From Paenibacillus sp. RC334 (GTDB lineage Bacteria > Bacillota > Bacilli > Paenibacillales > Paenibacillaceae), in the NCBI RefSeq assembly GCF_030034735.1, contig NZ_CP125370.1:4883001-4947000 (forward strand): DNA of 64,000 nucleotides, read 5' to 3'. Position 1 is the first letter of the stretch. Each line of letters starts with the position of its first letter. The notes below the pieces were generated by a model, which was not told where the DNA came from, did no database searches, and was given only the letters and a program-made list of their open reading frames with translations. A program made the position numbers and the translations under genes. Of the stretch, positions 45,201-53,800 are shown in pieces.

Positions 45201-47754
45201 TCCCCTGTACTTCCCCTTGATCAACCGTCCGGCTTATTAACTGGATGTAAGGACTTAATTCCGCAATAGTCGGATACTTGAACAGCTCCTTCATACCAAC
45301 CTTGTATCCTGCTTGATACAATCTGGAAGATACCTGAATGGATTTAATGGAGTCTCCTCCCAGATCAAAAAAATTATCGGTAATGCCCACTCTCGAGGCA
45401 CCAAGAACATTTTCCCAAATGACAGCCAAAGCAGCTTCCGCTGGCGTACTCGGTGGTACATAAGCTTTATCGGTATGCACCATAGTCTCGGGAGAAGGCA
45501 GAGCTTTGCGGTCAATTTTCCCATTTGGTGTGAGCGGCATTCGTTCTAACTGAATAAAATGGGATGGTATCATATATGTGGGCAAATGCAGGGCAAGCTG
45601 CTCTCTCAAGCCGGCTGCCGTCACACGTTGTTCTGCCACCACATAAGCGCAAAGCTGCTGTTGCCCTGCTCCATTTTCTCTGGCAATAACTATTGTTTCC
45701 TGGACTGAAGGGATTTTCATAAGCTGTAATTCCACTTCACCCAGCTCAATGCGGTATCCTCTGATCTTCACCTGATGATCTGCGCGTCCCAAATATTCCA
45801 GATCGCCGTCTGGAAGCAGACGGGCCAAGTCTCCGGTTTTATACATTTTTGCACCGGACACGAATGGATGCTCCACAAATTTTCCTGCTGTTAGCTCTGG
45901 TTTTTGTAAATAACCCCTGGCTAATCCGTCGCCAGCTACATACAATTCGCCGGGCACGCCTACAGGCATTAGCTGCTTCCGGTTATTTAATACGTAAGCT
46001 TGCAGTGTCGGGAGGGGTTGTCCGATATTGCTTTTACCAGACTCTATCTCTTGCTCTCCAATTTCCTTGTACGTGACATGCACGGTCGTCTCTGTAATGC
46101 CGTACATATTGATTAATTGTATCGCTGGATATCTTTCTCGCCATTCCTTGAGTATCGCAGGACGGAGTGCTTCCCCGCCAAAAATGATTTTCCGTAAATG
46201 CAGCATAGTCGGACTGTACAAGAACTCCTCCTGAATGAGCTGTGCAAAATAAGTGGGCGTCTGATTCAGAACTGTAACCCTTTCAGACAGAATCAGTTTT
46301 CTGAGCTCCTGCGGATTTTTAGCCGTTAAAGTCGGTACGATGACCAATTTACCCCCGTTCAGCAGTGCCCCGTACATCTCCCAAACAGAGAAGTCAAAAC
46401 AATAGGAATGAAACATCGTCCAGGTGTCTTCCGCTCCAAAGTCAAACCGGTTTTGACTGTTAAACAACAGCCGTACAACATTTTTGTGTTCAATTAGAGT
46501 CCCTTTAGGTTGGCCCGTAGTTCCAGATGTGTAGATTACATAAGCAAGTGCTTGCGAATGCACGGGATATTGAGGATTAGAGTGAATCTCAGCATACGAA
46601 TGTGCATCGTCCAGCAGCAGAACCTTTACATTGGCAGAAGTACCAACCTTCGCTTGAAGATGGCTTTGTGTCAAAATAACCTGAACGCAGGAATCATTCA
46701 TCATATACTCAATCCGTTCCTGCGGGTATTCAGGGTCTATAGGAACATAGGCGCCTCCAGCTTTCAAGACGGCCAAGATTGCAACGATCATGGCCGGAGA
46801 ACGATCAACCAGTATACCAACTAAGTGATCGGTAACTACTCCCTCCGCTCTTAATGTTCTTGCCAGCCGATTAGCCTGCTCATTTAGTTGTCTGTAGGTT
46901 AAGCATTGATCTTGATATACAACAGCAGGATGATCTGGTCTGAGACAGGCTTGTTTCTCAAACAAGCCGTGAATGGTCTCTTCACGTGGATAATCTGCTT
47001 GTGTGGTATCGTTTAAATAGGTCAAAAGTTCTTGCTGCTCTGCGGCAGACAGTATGTCCATTTGGCCTAATTCCAGTCCAGGCTGATCCATCATCAATGT
47101 AAATATGCCGATAAAGTGCTCCATCACTTTGCGCATATAAGATTCGTCATACAGCCTGCTATTGTATTGGAGGGACATCTCTAGCGTCCCCATGTTCTGG
47201 CTGAACGTGAAGATACTATCGGTTATTGCCATATCACGGAACTCGGAAGCATGTAATTCACGAAGTGACACAACGGTATGCACACTAGGCATACCGTTCT
47301 CAGCAGTCGGTAGATGCAGATGCTCCGTCATTTTGTGAAAAGGGAAATTCTGATGCTTAATGGACTCATTAACCGACAGGTTGACCTCCCTTAACAGCGA
47401 TCGGAAAGTAGAAGAATCGCTTATTTCTACTTTTAAAGGCAGCATTTCCTCAATATATGGATACATTTGCTGATGAGCCTGTGTAGTCGGAATTCCTAAA
47501 ATGAGGTCCTTTTCATTAGTGTATTTGAACAGCAGCCCGCTCAAGCCAGTTAAAACAATCAGATACACTGCCATATCCGAATCCTTAGCCATAGACAATA
47601 CACGGCTGGATATTTCGGAAGGCAAATCAGTCTGAATTGTTGCCCATGCTGGCTGCCCTCCGTTTTCCGGGTGACTGTAGGGAAATGTTGTCATCCGACT
47701 GTCAGAATCAAAACGTCCGCTCCAAAATATGCCTTCTTTTTCAAATCCGTTCAT
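39286..47754 (-). CDS. NRPS subunit 3: half-C, A(Thr)-PCP-E, C-A(Ser)-PCP, C
   Basis: This 2822-residue two-module synthetase starts at ATG 47754 (AAGGAGAGG six bases upstream; an ATG 18 codons earlier has no RBS). Domains: C-lobe-only fragment (1-250), A1 (255-750), PCP (LGGDSIKSI, about 800), E (855-1295, HHLVVDGVSW, EGHGRE), D-L type C (1320-1750, HHILMDGWC), A2 (1785-2275), PCP (LGGHSLKAT, about 2328), L-L type C (2385-2810, HHLISDGVSM). By-eye codes: A1 DFWNIGMVHK matches Thr exactly; A2 DVWHFSLIDK matches Ser. It therefore adds D-Thr (or D-allo-Thr) and L-Ser. The C-terminus ends IELNF, a tail shared with subunits 1 and 2 that may dock to the half-C domain of the next protein. Confidence 0.93.
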   Translation of the reverse strand: MNGFEKEGIFWSGRFDSDSRMTTFPYSHPENGGQPAWATIQTDLPSEISSRVLSMAKDSDMAVYLIVLTGLSGLLFKYTNEKDLILGIPTTQAHQQMYPYIEEMLPLKVEISDSSTFRSLLREVNLSVNESIKHQNFPFHKMTEHLHLPTAENGMPSVHTVVSLRELHASEFRDMAITDSIFTFSQNMGTLEMSLQYNSRLYDESYMRKVMEHFIGIFTLMMDQPGLELGQMDILSAAEQQELLTYLNDTTQADYPREETIHGLFEKQACLRPDHPAVVYQDQCLTYRQLNEQANRLARTLRAEGVVTDHLVGILVDRSPAMIVAILAVLKAGGAYVPIDPEYPQERIEYMMNDSCVQVILTQSHLQAKVGTSANVKVLLLDDAHSYAEIHSNPQYPVHSQALAYVIYTSGTTGQPKGTLIEHKNVVRLLFNSQNRFDFGAEDTWTMFHSYCFDFSVWEMYGALLNGGKLVIVPTLTAKNPQELRKLILSERVTVLNQTPTYFAQLIQEEFLYSPTMLHLRKIIFGGEALRPAILKEWRERYPAIQLINMYGITETTVHVTYKEIGEQEIESGKSNIGQPLPTLQAYVLNNRKQLMPVGVPGELYVAGDGLARGYLQKPELTAGKFVEHPFVSGAKMYKTGDLARLLPDGDLEYLGRADHQVKIRGYRIELGEVELQLMKIPSVQETIVIARENGAGQQQLCAYVVAEQRVTAAGLREQLALHLPTYMIPSHFIQLERMPLTPNGKIDRKALPSPETMVHTDKAYVPPSTPAEAALAVIWENVLGASRVGITDNFFDLGGDSIKSIQVSSRLYQAGYKVGMKELFKYPTIAELSPYIQLISRTVDQGEVQGKMKLSPIQHWFYEQMTTDVHHFNQSVMLYRAESFEETALRKVMSQLVCHHDALRTVFRDSGQGYKAWNRGSNEGETFCLYTYDFTREKNPARSIEQKVWQIQESMDLCNGPLIKLALFRCAEGDHLFITIHHLVVDGVSWRILLEDIGTGYDQALKGESIQFPYKTSSYREWTEWLSVHANDSHLQEEREYWERMEALSVSSLPKDRQADNGRMADNAVVTVQWTEEETQMLLKKTHQAYNTEINDLLLTALGLAVQRWTGFEQVIVNLEGHGREAISPDLDMTRTVGWFTSQYPVLLDISRNHTLSDHIKHVKEGLRQIPRKGIGYGLFKYLYARQTERNVLCKPEISFNYLGQFDQDLNKQSLRPSSYSVGPLESENHPRHYALDLNSIISGGALTLSIGYSDHQYDEQTVRLFGEYVRTELCRVIQHCAAHTRTEITPSDVSFRGLTIPVLDELVKYTADTGEIENVCSLTPMQKGMLYHSQLHTQSGAYFEQANFNIQGNLDISLMKQSLQQLTQRHAIFRTNFYSGWSDMPFQVIYRQRNFEFHEQDIRGMNKEHREGYIDAYTRDDASRGFDLSQYALVRMSVLRTGDTAYRFIWSFHHILMDGWCVPLVLRELLEIYTAAQEGREPRLPEAVPYTTYIEWLEQQDEEAAKTYWKTYLHQYEGETLLPGSKLTATKAFEANAYDPQQWTLSVDSQLTARLRQIAAEHKVTLNTLLQTAWGILLQKWNRHQDAVFGSVVSGRPAEIPGVEHIVGLFINTVPVRVRCEPTDTFDQVMARTQQMAIASHAYDTYPLYEIQAQSGVSRSVITHLLVFENYPVEQEMEEVNAGHHNSGTLTVTDASLDEYTGYDFNLIIVPGETLTFRFQYNELAYAEEDVQRLGGHLLQLLFQVAQCPTFLVQALTCITEDEQTQILDEFNHTDRAYPSNLTLHQWFEEQVVQTPDQVAAIAGDRQFTYRELNGQANRLARTLRLNGTGPNQIVGLMTDRSLEMMVGLLAILKAGGAYMPIDPLLPEERIAYMLHDADVTVMLLQAHLQPQTSFTGCCLVLEDPGCYQEDDSNLTPVAGPEDLAYVIYTSGTTGHPKGVMIEHRSVINRIHWMQFSYPLNDKDVILQKTTFSFDVSVWELFWWGTQGASVVFLEPGAEKDPFTIAQVIDRYQISVLHFVPSMLSVFLDGVASSIQDISLHSLRWIFASGEALKPQHVSRFNSLLREPNGTRLVNLYGPTEAAIDVSYYDCPEGVAPGKIPIGKPIHNIKLYVVDADHHLQPIGVPGELCISGIGLARGYINRPELTADKFVACPYASGERMYKTGDLARWLPDGNLEYLGRIDHQVKIRGYRIEPGEIEAMWLKVPHVHEAVVMARKDHTGEPLLCGYFTAAVPISASEIMETLSQQLPAYMIPSFVMQLDHLPVTSNGKLDRKALPEPDKVDFMQDRYTAPQTTLEIQLCGIWEEVLGLSPIGLEGHFFELGGHSLKATTLVSKIQKSMNIPLKIRDVFQHPILGQMAQYISALEQQIYIPIPVAASKEHYPLSPAQTRLYLAAQSQSGGTGYNMPSGMVIEGELDIARLEEAFRLLIARHESLRTGFEFIQGLPRQRVHAEVPFSIDIVGEEKKVDYVRHFVRPFELRQAPLLRASIIVLERERHILLFDMHHLISDGVSMNFLVRELVSLYEGEMLPPLRIQYKDYAVWETEHFRRDQLAKKEAYWLNRFSEIPPQLELPTDFNRPTVWNPEGAVVSFELDEALTRSISKMEEDEKVTLYMILLSAYTILLSKYSGQEDIIVGTPVAGRTHVDMEPLIGMFVNTLAIRTDPQGELTFTNYLGHVKETMLSAYENQEYPFEQLIHRLGISAPANRHPLFNTFFVLQNMNAEAIHSSSLRMEPYDLGDTTVAKFDLTLYMHEDGNRIYGNFEYSTSLFKKQMIDKLVADYTHILSVVAQHVSIKINEIQLQQAEAQPIVDMDAIELNF

Positions 47755-47828
47755 TGCGGCCCTCTCCTTGGAAAATTGTTGGAAGTACAGTGAAATCAGT
47801 CTACCCATACCGTTTTGGTAAAGATGTC

Positions 47829-50800
47829 TTAAATCGAGATTTCAATCAGTCCAAGCTCATTTTCATCCATTTCACTCAATGAAATGTCCATTAATTTCCT
47901 TCTCGGGTCAGTAGATATGGCAATCAGTATAAGAAGCAGATCATTGGACATGCGCTCCATCGTTTTGGCCTTGAAGAGACGAGTACCATATTCAAAACTG
48001 AATCGTAAGCCCTGTTCATCAGCCGTCGCATATAAGGTTAGATCAAATTTTGCGGTATTATAGGCATTAGTGTATGGCGTAAATGTCAGTGACTCTATTG
48101 CCAAGGTCGTCTCCTCTGTATTTTGAAGTACAAGCATCGTATCAAATAATGGAGTCCGGCTAATGTCCCTTTTTAAATGGAGCTTGTCCACTAATTCCTC
48201 AAATGGATAGCTTTGATGCTCGAAGGCACTTGTCATCGTATCCTTGACCTCTTGGAGAAGCGTGAGGAATGATTTCTCTGCTGAGGGATAATTCCGAATA
48301 GCGAGTGTATTCACGAACATACCAATTAACGGCTCCGTATCTACATGCGTCCTGCCCGCCATCGGTGTACCCACAATCACATCCTCCTGCCCACTGTATT
48401 TTGCAAGCAATACCGTATAAGCTGCCAATAATATCATGTGGAGGGTTGCACCTGTATGTTTCTCCAGGTTCATAATGCCTTGGCTAACCGTAATATACGC
48501 CTCAAATTGAAACTCTTCGCCTTCATGACTTTGCACAGGTAACCGTTCATAATCTGTTGGTAATTCAAGCTTAGGTAAATCACCATTAAACATATTAAGC
48601 CAGTATTTTGCATGCTTGTTCATCTCTTCATTTTCAAGCTGCTGTTGCTGCCAAACGGCATAATCCTTGTATTGAATAGTAAGAGGAGGCATCGATTTAC
48701 CCTCATATAATTCAATGAATTCTTTCATGAAAATATTTATAGAAATGCCGTCCGAAATCAGATGATGCATATCAAACAACAGCAAATGCCGACTGTTGCC
48801 AAGCGGGACAATCCCGGCACGCATTAAAGGAGGCCGATGAAGCTCAAAGGGCCGGATAAAGTTACTTATTATGACGTCAACCGCTGTTTCGCCAGCAGTT
48901 ATTTGCTCAAGGTCAAACACTGCTTCTGCATGCACATATTGCACAGGTTCCCCTTCAATTGCCTCAAAGCCCGTTCGCAAAGGCTCGTGCCGTTGAATCA
49001 ATTGCCTCAACGAATATTCCAGTCGATCTACATCCAAAGCCCCTTCCACAATCAGCACAGCAGGCATATTGTAGGCCATTTCTCCACCTGTAGACTGGCT
49101 TGCTATAAACAGCCGCTTCTGTGCGGAAGAAACAGGGTAATACACACTCTCCGGGGCTTTCGGTATAGGAGTATACGATGTACGGTTCTCCATCCGGTCT
49201 ACATACCCCGCCATGTCTTCAATTGTCGGGTATGTGAAAATATCCTTGAGTGTAACTTTCGCATTCAGTTCCTTATGAATTTTGGCTACAAGTTGAGTTG
49301 CTTTAAGTGAATGACCGCCGATATCAAAGAAATGATCCGTGATGCTCACTCGTTCTCTTTTCAATATGTCAGCCCATATCGCTGCAAGCAGCTGTTCCGT
49401 ATGTGTGCGTGGCGGAATGTAGACTTCAGCTGACTGCTGATCTGCGGCTGGTACAGGCAATGCCTGGCGATTGATTTTCCCGCTGGTTGTCCACGGCATA
49501 CGATCTAGTTGTATTACATAGGAAGGAACCATGTATGCAGGCAGATAACGTGCAACTGCTGTACGTACATCTTTGGTGGAGAGGTGTTTCCCTGCTGTAA
49601 TATAAGCGCATAAAACCTTGTCCCCGTCGCCATCATCTCTTGCCAGCACGATCGCTTCCTGAACAGATTCCAGCTTAAGCAGTATGTTTTCGATCTCACC
49701 CATTTCAATACGGAATCCCCGGATCTTAACCTGATCGTCCAGACGGCCAAGACAGTACACATATCCTTCTGGCCCAAAGACCGCCAAGTCTCCGGTGCGA
49801 TACATTTTCGCGTTCGGTTCGGTCTGGAACGGGTCCGGCACAAAACGGGAAGCGGTTGCTTCCGGTTGATTCACGTATCCTCTTGCCACACCAGCTCCCG
49901 CAATGTAAAGTTCGCCTGCGATTCCAATAGGCTGCGGCTGTAAAAATTCATTTAAAATGTATAGACGAGTATTGAGATTGGGCGTACCGATAGGGATGCT
50001 ATTTTCAAAGTGCTGATCATGACACAAGTAACTGGCAACTTCAACGGTTGCTTCAGTAGGCCCATAGGTGTTATACAACTGCGATCCATTCGGGATTGTC
50101 AGCACATCATAAAATTGCCGGGCTAATGACGACGACAGCATTTCGCCCCCAACCGATATATATTTTAATGTTGCAAGCTGATCTGCTGCGCTGTACTCGC
50201 GAACATAATCTACAAAAGCTTGAAGCATGGAGGGTGCGAATTCGAGATGTGACACCCCGTATCGTTGGACGGCGGCTGTGATAGCTGCCGGGTCTTTCTC
50301 TTCTCCGGGCTCCAGTATACTGAGACAAGCGCCCTTTAGCATCCACCAGCACAATTCCCACACAGATGCGTCGAAAGAGACAGAAGTTTTTTGCAAAAGT
50401 ACATCTTCCGGTTCAAGTGGACCCCGTTGTTCTAATGTATGAAGAAAATTCAAGACGGAACGATGCTCTACCGCCACGCCTTTAGGCTGGCCGGTTGACC
50501 CCGATGTATAAATGATATAAGCCAAATTAGAAATGGAACAATTGCATACCAAATTGTGGGAATCCTCATCACCGCATGGCGTGTGATCAACTATTATGCT
50601 CTCTCCAGCAAAGTTTATATGGTGCTGCGTATGATAGTCCGTCAGCAAAACCGCTGCCCCCGAATCCTCTAGCATGTACTCGATTCTGCTCGCCGGATAT
50701 TCTGGATCAATGGGTACATATGCCCCGCCCGCTTTCCAAATGGCCAGCATACTGAGAATGACCTGGGGTGAACGCTCAAATAGCATAGCTACAGGGTGAT

Positions 50801-53800
50801 CCTCACGAACGCCTGCTTTTCTTAATGTGCGAGCCAACCTGTTGGCTTGCGCGTTTAATTCTGCGTAAGTCATTTGTACCTCACCATATACCAGTGCGAT
50901 GCGCTCTGGTGTTCGGGCTGCTTGCGCTTCAAAAAATTGATGAATAAGAATATGTTCCGGGATAACTGCCGCTGTATTGTTAAAGTGTTCAAGAATATTT
51001 TGGGATTCCTCGCATGTCAGTATATCCAGCTTGCGGATTACAAGGTCTGGTAAATTGGTAACTTGGGTAATTATACGCTCTAGATGTCCCTTCATCCTTG
51101 CCACATGTGCATGGCTGTATGTCTCTGTGTTGTATTGAAATTCGATTTGCATATTTTCACCAGGAACGACACTTATCATGAAATCATAATTGGTTTGCTC
51201 AGATGTCTTGACGTCCAAAATCTGCAATGATGTTGCTTCCGGATCACTGCCTTGTATCAGAGCCTGTTCAATCGGGTAATTTTCAAAAACCATAATATGG
51301 CTGATTAACTTTTGTTTTTGCTCTGTTTGTGCCTGAATTTCATATAGCGGGAACGTCTCATAGCTGTGTGAAGCAACAGCTTGTTGTTGTACGATACGGA
51401 TGATTTCAGAAAAAGTCTGATCTGGACTGCACTGAATACGAACAGGCACGGTATTGATAAACAAACCGATCATGTCCTGAATTCCGGGCAAATGAGGCGG
51501 TCTACCAGATACAACACTGCCGAACACGACATCAGTGGTGTTATTATATCGCTGCAGCAGCAGGCCCCACACCGTTTGCATCAAGGTATTGACAGTAACA
51601 TGCTGACGGATGGCTGTGTTTTTTAATTTAGTTGTCAGGTCTTCTCCCAAGCTCCAAGCCAGCTTCGCTTGATATGGCGCTCCAACAGGAGACGCTGGTA
51701 AAACGGATGATAGGCTGGTATGCCCTTCATAACCTGCCAAGTAATGTTTCCAGTAATCGGATGCCTCCTTCTGATTCTGCGCTCCAAGCCAGTTCACATA
51801 GCTGCTGTACGGAAAAACTTCTTTCAGCCGGGGAGGACGACGCTGGCTGATGGCATCATAAAGCTCAAACAGTTCTTGTGTAACCATCGGAATGCACCAG
51901 CCATCCATTAACATATGATGAAAACTCCAGATCAAATCGTATTCATCAGGACCTGATTGCAAAACCGTAAACCTCGTTAGCGGGTCTTGCTCTAGATCAA
52001 AGCCTCTTCTTCGGTCTTCAGCCGCCAAATTGAACACCCTATCGTTTCGTTCTGATTTATCAATGCAATTGATGTCCTGATAAACCAGATCAATTCGGCT
52101 TTTTTGAAATACCACTTGCAGAGCTTCCTTGTTCCAGCCACTATAAAAGCTGGTTCTGAACACAGCATGTCGCTGTCCTAATCTGTTGAGACTTTGAGCA
52201 AGAATATCCATATCCAGATGACCCTCCAAATGAATGATCATCTGTTCAAAATAGGCCTCCGATTGGGAATCGAGCAAACTGTGAAACAACATGCCTTTTT
52301 GCATCGGTGTCATCGGATATAAGCTCTCCAATTCACCCAGCTGTTGTGTAGATTGGATCAAACGGTCCAACTCGGAGATTTCCATTTCAGAAAACGATAC
52401 ATCACTAGGTGTGAGTTCTGTTCCTTCTTTAGAAATACAATGAAGTATAATTTCCTGCAGACTCGTTCTCAGGCAGTTGCCAAGCTGTTCTATGGACTCC
52501 TTCTTGTACTGGGTGTGGCTATAGGAAATAGTCAGCGACAATTTCCCCTCATAAACCATTCCGTGTATCTCAAGAAGGTACGTACGAACATGACGCTCGC
52601 TTACAGTTAGGCCGCCATGATACGGTGATGGTCGCATATGACCATCCGGTTTCAAATCATATTGCCCCAGATAGTTAAAGCTGATTTCCGGTGTTTGACC
52701 AGCCGGTCCATCCTCGGTCTGATCCGAGGTGTAGCGCAGCAGCCCATATCCTATACCTTTGTTGGGAACCCGCCGCAGCTCCTCCTTCACCGTCTTGATT
52801 TGCACGGATAATGCCTGTCCTGCCGGAAAGGACAGCCGTACCGGATAGCGACTGGTGAGCCATCCTACCGTCCGCGTTACATCCAGTTCCGGCACGATTG
52901 CCTCTCTTCCATGCCCCTCCAGGCTGAGCGCTACTTCCGTGATGCCCGTCCATGCCTGTATAGCCCGTCCCAGTCCGGTCAGCAACAGATCATTCATCTC
53001 TGTCGTATATGCCCGGTGACTTTGCTTGAGCAACTGCTCCGTCTCTCCCGCTGTCCACTGCACCGTCACTTCTTCACTGTTCTTTACCAAACATACGCCC
53101 GTCTCGGCGTAGTCCTGCGGCAGCTGCGGTGCTGCTGTTGCTTGGATGCCCGCCCAGTACCCTGCTTCCGCCTGCAGTGCTTCACTCCTCGCATAGTGCG
53201 ACAACCCCTCTGCCCAAGCCTGAAAGGCGTCCGTTTTCATCGGCAGCCGGATCGGTTCCCCTTGCTGTGCCTGGGTATACGCTGTGCCTAAATCCTCCAG
53301 AAGTATGCGCCAGGAGACGCCGTCGATGACCCAGTGGTGGATCGCCACCAGCAGATGATCGCCATCCGTACACCGGAACAATCCCAGCTTGACCAGTGGG
53401 CCTTCGCTCAGATCCATCGTCGCCTGAATCCGGCTCGCCTCTGCCGCAATCGCTTCCTCGCTGTCTGTATCCGGTGCCATGTCCAGCACCTCCAGGCTGT
53501 AGCCCGCTCCTTCCCCGATCTGGCGGGTCCACGCCGTATAACCGCTATCGCTCCGGCGCAGCACGGTCCGCAGGGCATCATGGTGATCCGTTATCGCCTG
53601 CATCGCGGCTTGCAGCGCCCTCACTTCCCAACCGTCCGGGCGCTGCAAAACGACACACTGGTTATAGTGATGCAGGTCGGTCGCCTGCTCGATCACGAAG
53701 GCCTGCTGGATCGGGGTCATTCCCGTAACCCCGCGGATCTCGCCTTGCTCTGCCGTCCGCTTCACCGGCTCGACATGGGAACTTAAGGCGGCAATCGTAG

